A stretch of 64,000 nucleotides of DNA. It comes from Streptomyces mobaraensis NBRC 13819 = DSM 40847 (GTDB taxonomy: Bacteria; Actinomycetota; Actinomycetes; Streptomycetales; Streptomycetaceae). This document shows positions 17,087-25,660 of this stretch, in pieces. The notes below the pieces were generated by a model, which saw only the letters and a program-made list of their open reading frames with translations, was not told where the DNA came from and made no database searches. The stretch covers positions 2,542,001 through 2,606,000 of the forward strand of contig NZ_CP072827.1 in assembly GCF_017916255.1 (NCBI RefSeq), read 5' to 3'. Each line of letters begins with the position of its first letter. Position 1 is the first letter of the stretch. Position numbers and translations under genes: made by a program.

Positions 17087-18502
17087 ATGACTCGGACAGA
17101 TGCGACCCCCGCGCCCGAGCGCGAGGTCACCGATGCGGCGCCGGGCCACGGCGCCGCCCTGTCGCACGGCCTCAAGCAGCGCCATCTCTCGATGATCGCC
17201 CTGGGCGGCGTGATCGGCGCCGGCCTCTTCGTCGGCTCGGGCACCGGCATCGCCGCCGCGGGCCCCGGAATCGTCCTCGCCTATGCGGTGTCCGGGCTCC
17301 TGGTGATGCTCGTGATGCGCATGCTGGGCGAGATGGCCGCGGCCAACCCCGCGTCCGGCACCTTCTCGGTGCACGCGGAGAAGGCCATCGGCCCCTGGGC
17401 CGGCTTCACCGCCGGCTGGATGTTCTGGATCGAGCTCTGCGTGGGCATCGCCGTCGAGGCGATCGGCGCCGCCGCGATCATGGTGAAGTGGTTCCCGTCC
17501 ACGGACTCCTGGATGTGGGTCCTGCTGTTCATGGCCGTCTTCTGCGGGACGAACCTGGCGGCCGTCGGGAACTTCGGCGAGTTCGAGTTCTGGTTCGCCA
17601 CCCTGAAGGTGGCGGCGATCGGCGTCTTCCTGGTCCTGGGCGTGCTGGCGATATGCGGCATGCTGCCGGGCACGGACGCTCCGGGCACCGACAACCTCAC
17701 CGGCCACGGCGGCTTCCTCCCCAACGGCACCGACGGCCTCGTCGCCGGTCTGCTCGCCTCCGTCTTCGCGTACGGCGGCCTGGAGACGGTGACCATCGCC
17801 GCGGCCGAGTCCGAGCAGCCGGTCAAGGGCGTCGCCAAGGCGGTGCGCACCGCGATGTGGCGGATCGCCCTCTTCTACGTGGGCTCGATGCTCGTCGTCG
17901 TCACCCTGATCCCGTGGACCGACAAGTCCGTCCTGCAGGGCCCCTACGTGGCGGTCCTGAAGTACCTGGACGTCCCGGCCGCCGGCGAGATCATGAACGT
18001 GATCGTGCTGATCGCGCTGCTCTCCGCCATGAACGCCAACATCTACGGCGCGTCCCGGATGGCGCACTCGCTCGTCGAGCGCGGCGAGGGCCCCCGCTTC
18101 CTGGGCAAGGTCTCCTCCGGCGTCCCCCGGCGGACCGTGGTCGCCTCCTCCGCCTTCGGCTTCTTCGCGGTGCTGCTGAGCTACTGGTGGCCGGACACCG
18201 TCTTCAAGTGGCTGCTCTACATGACGGGCGCCGCCGTCCTCGTGGTGTGGGGCTTCATCGCCGTCACCCAGCTGATGATGCGGCACCGGATGGAGCAGGA
18301 GCAGCCGGGGCGGCTCGTGGTGCGGATGTGGTGGTTCCCGTACCTGACCGTCGCCGCGCTCCTCGGCATCCTCTGCACCCTCGGCCTGATGCTCCGCGAG
18401 AAGGACACCGCCCAGCAGCTCTACGCCACGGCCGGTCTCACCGTCGCCCTCGCCCTCGTCGGCTACCTGCGGCAGCGCGCCACCGCGCGCGGGCGGAACT
18501 GA
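17087..18502 (+). CDS. Amino-acid permease, AAT/APC family (paralogue 3)
   Basis: 471 residues with about 12 membrane helices. Motifs: KQRHLSMIALGGVIGAGLFV, GSGTGIAAAGPG, GEFEFWFATLKVAAIGVF, SRMAHSLVERGEGP. The third helix region (WMFWIELCVGIAVEAIGAAAIM) differs from paralogues 1 and 2, which share a YWFxxVxVLAVEATA sequence there, so its substrate may differ. The ATG at 17087 has only a distant GGGGACA. A 19-base-pair terminator hairpin follows. Confidence 0.9.
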   Translation: MTRTDATPAPEREVTDAAPGHGAALSHGLKQRHLSMIALGGVIGAGLFVGSGTGIAAAGPGIVLAYAVSGLLVMLVMRMLGEMAAANPASGTFSVHAEKAIGPWAGFTAGWMFWIELCVGIAVEAIGAAAIMVKWFPSTDSWMWVLLFMAVFCGTNLAAVGNFGEFEFWFATLKVAAIGVFLVLGVLAICGMLPGTDAPGTDNLTGHGGFLPNGTDGLVAGLLASVFAYGGLETVTIAAAESEQPVKGVAKAVRTAMWRIALFYVGSMLVVVTLIPWTDKSVLQGPYVAVLKYLDVPAAGEIMNVIVLIALLSAMNANIYGASRMAHSLVERGEGPRFLGKVSSGVPRRTVVASSAFGFFAVLLSYWWPDTVFKWLLYMTGAAVLVVWGFIAVTQLMMRHRMEQEQPGRLVVRMWWFPYLTVAALLGILCTLGLMLREKDTAQQLYATAGLTVALALVGYLRQRATARGRN

Positions 18503-18523
18503 CGCCCCGACACCCTTCCACCT

Positions 18524-18574
18524 CCGAGGCGGGGTCGGTCCTGAGCTCCAGGACCGACCCCGCCTCGGTCTTTT
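18524..18574 (+). terminator. Terminator after permease 3
   Basis: A perfect 19-base stem (18524-18542 with 18550-18568) with a GAGCTCC loop is followed by TCTTTT, a canonical intrinsic terminator. Confidence 0.92.
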
Positions 18575-18639
18575 GACGGAGAAGGCCCCTTGGCCCCCGG
18601 TCCGAAGGGAAACAAGGCGCACTTGCTGATAGCGTCTAC

Positions 18640-18656
18640 TTGCAAGTTAATTGCAA
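18640..18656. promoter_or_regulatory. Nur box (nickel-responsive operator) of sodF
   Basis: The sequence TTGCAA-GTTAA-TTGCAA is a perfect match to the Streptomyces Nur consensus tTGCaa-N5-ttGCAA. It lies 22 bases upstream of the sodF start. Nur with nickel represses sodF, so this gene should be off when nickel is plentiful and the Ni-SOD is made instead. Confidence 0.92.
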
Positions 18657-18677
18657 TAAGCAGTCGGAGGGCTCGGC

Positions 18678-19319
18678 ATGGCCATCTACACACTTCCTGA
18701 ACTTCCGTACGACTACGCGGCGCTCCAGCCGGTGATCGACGCGAAGATCATCGAGCTGCACCACGACAAACACCACGCGGCGTACGTCAAGGGTGCCAAC
18801 GACACGCTGGAGCAGCTCGCCGAGGCCCGGGACAAGGACCAGTGGGGCGCGGTCAACGGCCTGGAGAAGAACCTCGCGTTCCACCTCTCCGGCCACATCC
18901 TGCACAGCATCTACTGGCAGAACATGACCGGCGACGGCGGCGGCGAGCCCCTGGAGAAGGACGGCGTCGGCGAGCTGGCCGACGCCATCGCCGAGTCCTT
19001 CGGCTCCTTCGCCAAGTTCAAGGCGCAGCTGTCCAAGGCGTCGGCCACCACGCAGGGCTCCGGCTGGGGCGTCCTGGCCTACGAGCCGCTCAGCGGCAAG
19101 CTGATCGTCGAGCAGGTCTACGACCACCAGGGCAACGTGGGCCAGGGCTCCACCCCGATCCTGGTCTTCGACGCCTGGGAGCACGCCTTCTACCTGCAGT
19201 ACAAGAACCAGAAGGTGGACTTCATCGAGGCCATGTGGCAGGTCGTCAACTGGCAGGACGTGGCGAAGCGTTACGCCGCCGCCAAGGAGCGCACCAACGC
19301 GCTGCTGCTCGCCCCCTGA
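18678..19319 (+). CDS. sodF: Fe-type superoxide dismutase
   Basis: Cytoplasmic Fe/Mn-family superoxide dismutase (213 residues) that converts superoxide to peroxide and oxygen. Metal ligands are visible: His in [10 protein letters not shown], His in [16 protein letters not shown], and Asp and His in [12 protein letters not shown]. The SodF assignment rests on the Nur box in front, known for Streptomyces sodF. The ATG at 18678 follows GGAG. The 3' UTR is about 120 bases long and ends in a strong terminator. In S. coelicolor the sodF 3' UTR is processed into a small RNA (s-SodF) that destabilises sodN mRNA, so the same may occur here. Confidence 0.96.
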   Translation: MAIYTLPELPYDYAALQPVIDAKIIELHHDKHHAAYVKGANDTLEQLAEARDKDQWGAVNGLEKNLAFHLSGHILHSIYWQNMTGDGGGEPLEKDGVGELADAIAESFGSFAKFKAQLSKASATTQGSGWGVLAYEPLSGKLIVEQVYDHQGNVGQGSTPILVFDAWEHAFYLQYKNQKVDFIEAMWQVVNWQDVAKRYAAAKERTNALLLAP

Positions 19320-19440
19320 GCCCGGCTCCCTCCCAGAGGGACGCCTGTGAACGGCCTGCTCGTGATCGTCTTCTCACCCGTGTCACGCGGCAGGCACGGG
19401 AAGGCCCCGCGCGGTCGATGCGCGCGGGGCCTTCCGCCAT
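19320..19440 (+). ncRNA. Candidate s-SodF small RNA from the sodF 3' UTR
   Basis: About 120 bases between the sodF stop and the end of its terminator, with no open frame of interest. It opens with a CU-rich stretch (GGCTCCCTCCC) that could pair with a purine-rich ribosome binding site. By position it is the equivalent of the S. coelicolor s-SodF region. The sodN target is not in the window, so pairing could not be checked. Confidence 0.45.
19399..19435 (+). terminator. Terminator of sodF
   Basis: A perfect 14-base stem (GGAAGGCCCCGCGC at 19399-19412 with 19422-19435) closes a 9-base loop. It ends the sodF 3' UTR. Confidence 0.85.
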
Positions 19441-19478
19441 GCGCTCGTCCCTGAGCGTCCCCCGGGGCCCGCGCGGAG

Positions 19479-20159
19479 TCAGCCGTGCCCGAACGCCTCG
19501 CCCGTCACCGTGAACTCCCGGGCGAGACCCGTCTCGTGGAGGCGGGCGAACGGCGCGAACGGAACGCCGAGTTCCGACTTTCCCCGGTCGAAGTTCCACG
19601 CCTTGTGCACCGCGAAGCGGTAGTCCACGGCCGTCCTCCCGGCCGCGTCCACCCGTACCGTGCCCGTCAGCCGGAACTCCACGCAGCGCAGGGCGAGCCA
19701 CCAGTCGGGGTGCACCCGCCGGGTGATCAGCAGGTCGCGCCAGCCGCTGTCGGCGGGGTACGCGGCGGGGGTCCGCTCGTCCATCGGCCACCGCTCCTCC
19801 GCCGGCCACCGGCCCTCCCCCGACCACCGTTCACCGCCGGCCCACCGGTCGAGCGCCTCCGCGCGCCAGCGGTCGAGCTGCTCGTCGACCACGGCCCGGA
19901 CGGGCGGCAGGGCCAGCAGCTCGTCCGCGTCGACCCGGCGGTTGCCGCCGGTGCCCCGCAGGTAGTGCCGCAGCATGCCCGCCGCCCGGCGCAGCCGCAG
20001 CGCGGACCACAGGGCCGCCAGGACCCGGCAGGCGCCCAGCGTGAGCAGGTCGTACGGGCGTACGGGCAGCTCGGCGAAGGCGGCGTTGCGGCAGGGCGGC
20101 TCGGCTTCGGCCCAGCCGCCGTCGCGGCCCAGCGGCCGGGAGAGGTCGGTCTGGCCCAT
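19479..20159 (-). CDS. Hypothetical protein
   Basis: 226 residues, family not recognised. The N-terminal third has a basic helical stretch (RVLAALWSALRLRRAAGMLRHYLRG). The middle contains a short repeat rich in W, E and R (ERWSGEGRWPAEERWPMDE). The C-terminal 90 residues look like a beta-rich domain (VEFRLTGTVRVDAAGRTAVD ... FTVTGEAFGHG). There is no signal peptide or membrane segment. The ATG at 20159 has a poor ribosome binding site. It is convergent with sodF and lies upstream of nothing obvious; function unknown. Confidence 0.7.
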   Translation of the reverse strand: MGQTDLSRPLGRDGGWAEAEPPCRNAAFAELPVRPYDLLTLGACRVLAALWSALRLRRAAGMLRHYLRGTGGNRRVDADELLALPPVRAVVDEQLDRWRAEALDRWAGGERWSGEGRWPAEERWPMDERTPAAYPADSGWRDLLITRRVHPDWWLALRCVEFRLTGTVRVDAAGRTAVDYRFAVHKAWNFDRGKSELGVPFAPFARLHETGLAREFTVTGEAFGHG

Positions 20160-20244
20160 GGTTCGGACCCTAAGGGAGGGGAGGGGCGGGCGCGCGCCGA
20201 CCGGGTTCGGTCGGGGGACCGCCCCCGGCTCCCGTCACGGCCGG

Positions 20245-20892
20245 TCAGTCGAAGATCGGGCCGACCGTCCGGGTCCGCTTGATCTCGAAGAAGCCCGGCG
20301 TCGAGGCCACCAGCAGGGTGCCGTCCCAGAGCCGCGCCGCCGCCTCGCCCTTGGGGGCGGGGGTGACGACCGGGCCGAAGAAGGCCACCTCCGAGCCGTC
20401 CGGGCCGGGCACGGCGATCACCGGGGTGCCGACGTCCTCGCCGACCTTCTCGATGCCGGTCCGGTGCGAGGCGCGCAGCTCGTCGTCGTACGCGTCCGTG
20501 TCGGCGGCGTCCGCCAGCGAGGCGGGCAGCCCGGCCTCCTCCAGCGCGGCGACGAGCGTCCCGCGCTCCTGCGGGAGCGCCTGGTTGTGGAAGCGGGTGC
20601 CGATCGCGGTGTAGAGGCGGCCGAGCACCTCCTCACCGTGCTCCTTGGCGGCGGCGACGCAGACCCGCACCGGGCCCCAGGCCCGGGTCATCAGCTCGCG
20701 GTACTTCTCGTCCACCTCGTCGAGCCGGTGCTCGTTGAGCACGGCGAGGCTCATCACGTGCCAGCGCACCTCGACGGGTCTGACCTTCTCGACCTCCAGC
20801 ATCCAGCGGGACGTCATCCAGGCCCAGGGGCAGAGCGGGTCGAACCAGAAGTCGGCGGTGACCTTCTCGGCCTTGGTCTCGGGCTCGGTCAT
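20245..20892 (-). CDS. Mycothiol-dependent nitroreductase (Rv2466c/DsbA-like family)
   Basis: 215 residues with a thioredoxin fold and helical insertion, closely resembling M. tuberculosis Rv2466c along its length: ADFWFDPLCPWAW, SRWMLEVEKVR, VMSLAVLNEHR, RAWGPVRVCVAA, VGEDVGTPVIAVPG, and FFEIKRTRTVGPIFD at the C terminus. It is expected to use mycothiol to reduce disulfides or nitro compounds. The active site reads CPWA, not the CPWC that I recall for Rv2466c, so only the nucleophilic cysteine is kept. The ATG at 20892 follows GAGGAG. It is divergent from pepN number 1. Confidence 0.9.
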   Translation of the reverse strand: MTEPETKAEKVTADFWFDPLCPWAWMTSRWMLEVEKVRPVEVRWHVMSLAVLNEHRLDEVDEKYRELMTRAWGPVRVCVAAAKEHGEEVLGRLYTAIGTRFHNQALPQERGTLVAALEEAGLPASLADAADTDAYDDELRASHRTGIEKVGEDVGTPVIAVPGPDGSEVAFFGPVVTPAPKGEAAARLWDGTLLVASTPGFFEIKRTRTVGPIFD

Positions 20893-21109
20893 GCGGGTCT
20901 CCTCGGGTCTCCACGGGAAGCAGGGCGGTCACGGTTGCAACCACGCCGTGCGTGCCATGATTCCTGATGTTCGAAACACATCGGAGAACGGCTTCGAACG
21001 GTTTCGCACGCCGTGTACGCGGAAGTCACCGACCACGCCGTACACGCAGTAGACACAGACACAGCCGCAGAAGACACAGACGCCGCAGACGAGACGAGGG
21101 AGCCCCGCC

Positions 21110-23707
21110 GTGCCCGGTGAGAACCTGACCCGTGAGGAGGCCCGGCGACGGGCCGCGCTGCTGACCGTGGACGCCTACGAGGTGGCGCTGGACCTGCGGT
21201 CCGCGGTGGGTCCGGAGAACCCGGCGGACGGCGGCCCGCGCACCTTCCGGTCGGTCTCCACCATCCGCTTCCGCTGCGCCGAGCCGGGCGCTTCCTCCTT
21301 CGCGGACCTCGTCGCCCCCTCCGTCGCCGCCGTGACGCTCAACGGCCGCGCGCTGGACCCCGCCGAGGTCTTCGACGGCACCCGGATCGCCCTGGACGAC
21401 CTGGCGGCCGAGAACGTCCTGACCGTCGACGCGCACTGCGCCTACAACCGGACGGGCGAGGGGCTGCACCGCTTCGTCGACCCCGAGGACGGCGAGATCT
21501 ACCTCTACACGCACTACGAACCGGCCGACGCCCGCCGGGTGTTCGCCAACTTCGAGCAGCCCGACCTCAAGGCCCCCTACACCTTCACCGTGACGGCCCC
21601 CGCCGAGTGGACGGTGATCAGCAACGGCGCCCAGGACGGTCCCGTGGAACCGGCCGACGACACGGCGGCGACCTGGCGCTTCGTCCCCACGAAGCCGATC
21701 GGCACGTACATCACGGCGGTCGTCGCGGGCCCGTACCACGTCGTCCGCGACCACTACAGCCGCAAGCTCCCCGACGGGACCACACTGGAGATCCCGCTCT
21801 CCGCGCTCTGCCGCAAGGGGCTGGCCCCGCACTTCGACGCGGACGAGATCCTCACCGTCACCAAGCAGGGCCTGGACTTCTTCCACGAGCACTTCGACTT
21901 CCCGTACCCCTTCGGCAAGTACGACCAGGCGTTCGTCCCGGAGTACAACATCGGCGCGATGGAGAACCCGGGCTGCGTCACCTTCCGCGAGGAGTTCGTC
22001 TACCGCGGCAAGGTGACCCAGGCGGCGTACGAGCGCCGGGCCAATGTGATCCTGCACGAGATGGCGCACATGTGGTTCGGCGACCTGGTGACCATGGAGT
22101 GGTGGGACGACCTGTGGCTCAAGGAGTCGTTCGCCGACTTCATGGGCTCGTTCTCGCAGGTCGAGGCCACCCGCTACACCAGCGCCTGGGTCACCTTCGC
22201 CAACCAGCGCAAGGCGTGGGCGTACCGGGCCGACCAGCTGCCCTCCACCCACCCGGTCACGGCGGACATCCACGACCTGGAGGACGCCAAGCTCAACTTC
22301 GACGGCATCACGTACGCCAAGGGCGCGTCGGTGCTGAAGCAGCTGGTGGCCTACGCCGGTCGGGACGCCTTCCTGGAGGGCGCGCGCCGCTACTTCAAGC
22401 GCCACGCGTACGGCAACACGCGCCTGACCGACCTGCTGTCCGTCCTGGAGGAGACCTCCGGGCGCGACATGGCCGCCTGGTCGCGGTCCTGGCTGCAGAC
22501 CGCGGGCGTCAACTCGCTGACGCCGCAGCTCACCTACGACGCCGCCGACCGCGTCACCGAGCTGGCCGTCCTCCAGGAGGCCCCGGCCGACCACCCCGAG
22601 CTGCGTCCGCACCGGGTGGCCGTCGGCCTCTACCGCCGGCACGCCGGCGAGCTGGTCCGGTACGCGCGCGTCGAGGTGGACGTCACCGGGCCGCGCACGG
22701 TCGTCCCGGAGCTGCGGGGCGCGGAGCGGCCGGACCTGGTCCTCGTCAACGACGACGACCTGACGTACTGCAAGATGCGCTTCGACGAGCAGTCGCTCGC
22801 CACCCTCCGCGGCCACCTTGGCGAACTCACCGACCCGCTGGCCCGGGCGCTGTGCTGGTCCGCGCTGTGGAACCTCACCCGCGACGGGCTGATGCCCGCC
22901 CGCGACTACCTGGAGCTGGTGCTGCGCTTCGCGGGTGCCGAGACCGACATCGGCGTCCTCCAGATGCTCCACCTCTGCGCCCGTACCGCGCTCGTCCTCT
23001 ACTCGGCGCCGGAGCGGCGCGAGCGGGGCGCCGCCGAGCTGGCCCGCGGCGCGCTCAGCGAGCTGCGGCTGGCCGAGCCGGGCAGCGGCCACCAGCTGAC
23101 CTGGGCCCGCTTCCTCGCCCAGACCGCCACCGCCGAGGCCGACCTCCAGCTGCTGCGCGGGCTGCTCGACGGCACCGCCCGGATCGACGGCCTGGACGTC
23201 GACCAGGAGCTGCGCTGGACCTTCCTGGCCGCCCTGGCCTCGGCGGGCGCGGCCGACAAGGCGCTGATCAACGCCGAACTCACCCGCGACGACACCGCGT
23301 CCGGCCGCCGCCACCACGTCCGCTGCCTGGCCTCGCGCCCGGACCCGGAGGTCAAGGCGGAGGCGTGGAAGACCGTCGTCGAGTCCGACACCCTCTCCAA
23401 CGCGCTCACCGAGGCCACCCTCGCGGGCTTCGACCAGCCGGGGCAGCGGAAGCTGTTCGCGCCGTACGTGGAGCCGTACTTCGCGGCGCTGGAACGCGTC
23501 TGGCGGGAGCGGTCGATCGAGATCGGCATGGCGATCGTGCGCGGCCTGTTCCCGCTGCTCCAGGGCGACCGGCGGACCCTGGACCTCACCGACGCCTGGC
23601 TCGCGGAGCACGTCGGCGCCGCTCCGGCCCTGCGCCGGCTGGTACTGGAGGCGCGCGACGACCTGGCGCGCGCCCTGCGGGCACAGGAGTGCGACGCGGC
23701 GGCGTGA
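21110..23707 (+). CDS. pepN: Aminopeptidase N, M1 family (paralogue 1)
   Basis: Cytoplasmic zinc aminopeptidase (865 residues) that trims neutral or basic N-terminal residues from peptides. The exopeptidase motif GAMEN is near residue 283; the zinc motif HEMAHMWFGD lies near residues 316-325 with the third ligand Glu in LKESFADFMG 19 residues after the second His. The ERAP1-like C-terminal helical domain fills residues about 520-860. The GTG at 21110 gives VPGENLTREEARRR, shared with the second copy at 49036 and thus fixing the start. The upstream leader contains repeated GACACAGAC words. Confidence 0.95.
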   Translation: MPGENLTREEARRRAALLTVDAYEVALDLRSAVGPENPADGGPRTFRSVSTIRFRCAEPGASSFADLVAPSVAAVTLNGRALDPAEVFDGTRIALDDLAAENVLTVDAHCAYNRTGEGLHRFVDPEDGEIYLYTHYEPADARRVFANFEQPDLKAPYTFTVTAPAEWTVISNGAQDGPVEPADDTAATWRFVPTKPIGTYITAVVAGPYHVVRDHYSRKLPDGTTLEIPLSALCRKGLAPHFDADEILTVTKQGLDFFHEHFDFPYPFGKYDQAFVPEYNIGAMENPGCVTFREEFVYRGKVTQAAYERRANVILHEMAHMWFGDLVTMEWWDDLWLKESFADFMGSFSQVEATRYTSAWVTFANQRKAWAYRADQLPSTHPVTADIHDLEDAKLNFDGITYAKGASVLKQLVAYAGRDAFLEGARRYFKRHAYGNTRLTDLLSVLEETSGRDMAAWSRSWLQTAGVNSLTPQLTYDAADRVTELAVLQEAPADHPELRPHRVAVGLYRRHAGELVRYARVEVDVTGPRTVVPELRGAERPDLVLVNDDDLTYCKMRFDEQSLATLRGHLGELTDPLARALCWSALWNLTRDGLMPARDYLELVLRFAGAETDIGVLQMLHLCARTALVLYSAPERRERGAAELARGALSELRLAEPGSGHQLTWARFLAQTATAEADLQLLRGLLDGTARIDGLDVDQELRWTFLAALASAGAADKALINAELTRDDTASGRRHHVRCLASRPDPEVKAEAWKTVVESDTLSNALTEATLAGFDQPGQRKLFAPYVEPYFAALERVWRERSIEIGMAIVRGLFPLLQGDRRTLDLTDAWLAEHVGAAPALRRLVLEARDDLARALRAQECDAAA

Positions 23708-23819
23708 TCCGCCCTGCCGGTCCATCGAACTCCCGTGCATCTGCCCGGACTTGTCCCCACTTGTCGACGAGCCTGTAACAGGGGTTAAGGAGCGGGCGCG
23801 GCGCGGGAATGGGCGGGTC

Positions 23820-24854
23820 ATGAGCTACGAGACCCCCCTCTCCCCGCGCCCGCTCCACCACCTCTCCGACGTCCGCCACCGCGTGCTCAGCTCACAGCAG
23901 CTGCGCGAGCACGGCGTCCCCTCCTCCACGGTCAACGAGCGCTGCCGCCCCGGCGGCCCCTGGCAGCTGCTGCTGCCCGGTGTCTACCTGCTCCACACCG
24001 GGCCCGCCACCAGCGAGGAACGGCTGCACGCCGCCCTGATGTACACCCGGGCCCGCACCCAGGGCATCCCGGCCCAGGAGCCGCGCGGCACCCAGGCCGG
24101 CGCCCCCTACGGGGAAGCGATGATCACCGGCCTGGCGGCCCTGGCCCTCTACCGCTTCACCAGCGCTCCCCCGCTGCTGCGCATCGACCACATCGACGTC
24201 CTGGTCCCCGGCACCCGGCGGCTCCGCGAGACCGGTTTCGTCCGTCCCGTGCGCACCCACGCGGTCCCCCGGCCCCGGCTGGTGACCGGCGTCCCGGTGG
24301 CCCCGGTCGCCCGCGCGGTCACGGACGCCGTCACCCGCCTCACCGACCCCGAGCAGATCCGCCGACTCCTCACCGAGGCGGTCCGCGGCGGCCACTGCGA
24401 GGCGGCCCGGCTGGTCCGCGAACTCTCCCGGGCCCGGCTGCTGAACCGCCCGCACATCGTGGACGCCGTCGACGTCCTGCTCGCCGAGGGCCGCTCGCTG
24501 GCCGAGGACCGCCTCTACGCCCTGGTCACCGACCACGCCCTCCCGGCCCCCCTCTGGAACGTCGAACTCCGCCTCCCCGGCGGCCCGTCCCTCGGCCCGG
24601 TCGACGCCTACTGGCCCGACCACGGCGTCGTCGTCGACATCGACGCCCGCACCCCCCGCCAGGAACCCGACGCCACCTGGACCCGCCAGGCCCAGAAGCG
24701 CCACCACCTCGAACACCTCGGCCTCACCGTCGTCCACCTCACCCCCCGCAAACTCCGCGAATCCCCCGACCAGCAGGCCGCCGTCATCCGCACGGCCCTG
24801 GCGACGTCGGTGGAACGGGGGGCACGGGGGTACGTGGTGGTACTGCCGCGGTGA
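23820..24854 (+). CDS. AbiEi/DUF559-like putative endonuclease
   Basis: 344 residues. The N-terminal 60 residues resemble the winged-helix domain of AbiEi-type antitoxins (VLSSQQLREHGVPSSTVNER, then a PGVYLLHTG strand). The C terminus (about 255-330) looks like a Vsr/DUF559 PD-(D/E)XK nuclease domain: NVELRLPGG, then GPVDAYWPDHGVVVDIDA, then RQAQKRHHLEHLGLTVVHLT. This layout is frequent in actinobacteria and its role is unknown. The ATG at 23820 is used because the domain begins about 20 residues later. It lies immediately upstream of the ESX locus but is separated by 126 bases and no shared signals are evident. Confidence 0.75.
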   Translation: MSYETPLSPRPLHHLSDVRHRVLSSQQLREHGVPSSTVNERCRPGGPWQLLLPGVYLLHTGPATSEERLHAALMYTRARTQGIPAQEPRGTQAGAPYGEAMITGLAALALYRFTSAPPLLRIDHIDVLVPGTRRLRETGFVRPVRTHAVPRPRLVTGVPVAPVARAVTDAVTRLTDPEQIRRLLTEAVRGGHCEAARLVRELSRARLLNRPHIVDAVDVLLAEGRSLAEDRLYALVTDHALPAPLWNVELRLPGGPSLGPVDAYWPDHGVVVDIDARTPRQEPDATWTRQAQKRHHLEHLGLTVVHLTPRKLRESPDQQAAVIRTALATSVERGARGYVVVLPR

Positions 24855-24980
24855 CGGCTCGTGGCCGAATGTGATCGGACCCAACTCATCCGAAGCGCAA
24901 TCCCTTTGGCCGCCCGATCGAGCGCCTGATAGAGCTGGTCGAGACACCGCGTGCCACACGAGGGTGATGGGGGTGGGTTC

Positions 24981-25322
24981 GTGAAGTTCGACATGGGACA
25001 GGCGACACTGTCCGGCCTGGTCTCGCGGACACATGGTTCGCACGGCGACCTGGCGCAGCTGATCCAACAGTTGATCGTGGCGGCTCAGCCGCTGGAAGGG
25101 AAGTTCAACGGCGCCGGGCGAGCGGCGTTCGATCAGTTCAAGTCACATTCCGAACAGGTCGCCGCGGAGCTGAACGGCGCGCTCAGCGCCATCCTGGGCG
25201 GCCAGGCCGGCATGGACACCTCGTTCGGCGAGGGTGACCAGGAGCACGCGGACAACGCGCGCCGGCAGATGGCCGCCGCGAACTTCGACGCGGCGCGGTT
25301 CGCGGGCCGCCAGGGAGGCTGA
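24981..25322 (+). CDS. WXG100-like ESX protein (first)
   Basis: A 113-residue, probably two-helix protein of the ESAT-6/WXG100 type: a helix (LSGLVSRTHGSHGDLAQLIQQL), then the turn KFNGAGRAAFDQF where FNG replaces the usual WxG, then a second helix (HSEQVAAELNGALSAI). The C terminus lacks a Yxxx(D/E) secretion motif. The GTG at 24981 follows a GGGGGTGGG ribosome binding site; an ATG at 24993 is an alternative. It is the first gene of a run of genes separated by two bases or overlapping, and probably pairs with the next product. Confidence 0.8.
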   Translation: MKFDMGQATLSGLVSRTHGSHGDLAQLIQQLIVAAQPLEGKFNGAGRAAFDQFKSHSEQVAAELNGALSAILGGQAGMDTSFGEGDQEHADNARRQMAAANFDAARFAGRQGG

Positions 25323-25324
25323 CG

Positions 25325-25633
25325 ATGGCGACGACGGACCGTCGGAGTTACGACCTGGGCGCCTCCACGCAGGTGCAGACGACGCTGCACGGGATCATCT
25401 CCCGGCTGGAGGCCGTGCTGAACGAGCGGGACGCCGCGGTGAAGTCGGCCATGGCCGACTTCCAGGCCGACGGCGTCTCCGAGCAGTACCACGAGAAGGA
25501 ACTGCGCTGGCAGCGCGCCGCCACCGAGGTGCGGCAGATCATCACGCTGCTGCGCTCCACGATGGAGCAGAACGACGCCACGGCGCGGTCCACGCTGGCG
25601 CGGGCGAAGGCCGCGGTGGACGGGATCGGGTGA
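25325..25633 (+). CDS. WXG100-like ESX protein (second)
   Basis: 102 residues, mostly two long helices around a turn at FQADGVSEQYHEKE. The Y-H-E-K-E sequence near residue 55 matches the Yxxx(D/E) type VII export signal. The region LHGIISRLEAVLNERDAAVK and a later AATEVRQIITLLRSTMEQND have the heptad pattern of a helical hairpin. It starts 2 bases after the preceding stop, with GGGAGG upstream, so the two are translationally linked and probably form the secreted heterodimer. It resembles the family annotated as pore-forming ESAT-6-like protein. Confidence 0.82.
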   Translation: MATTDRRSYDLGASTQVQTTLHGIISRLEAVLNERDAAVKSAMADFQADGVSEQYHEKELRWQRAATEVRQIITLLRSTMEQNDATARSTLARAKAAVDGIG

Positions 25634-25660
25634 GCCCGGCCGGGGGGGAGGTGAACAACC

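Noticed and set aside
15377..18622. Long open frame of about 1080 codons on the bottom strand
   Set aside because: It lies antisense to two clear permease genes; its Arg/His/Glu-rich product is a typical high-GC shadow with no family signal.
21026..23821. Long bottom-strand open frame of about 930 codons
   Set aside because: Antisense to the aminopeptidase gene, with composition of a frame shadow and no motif.
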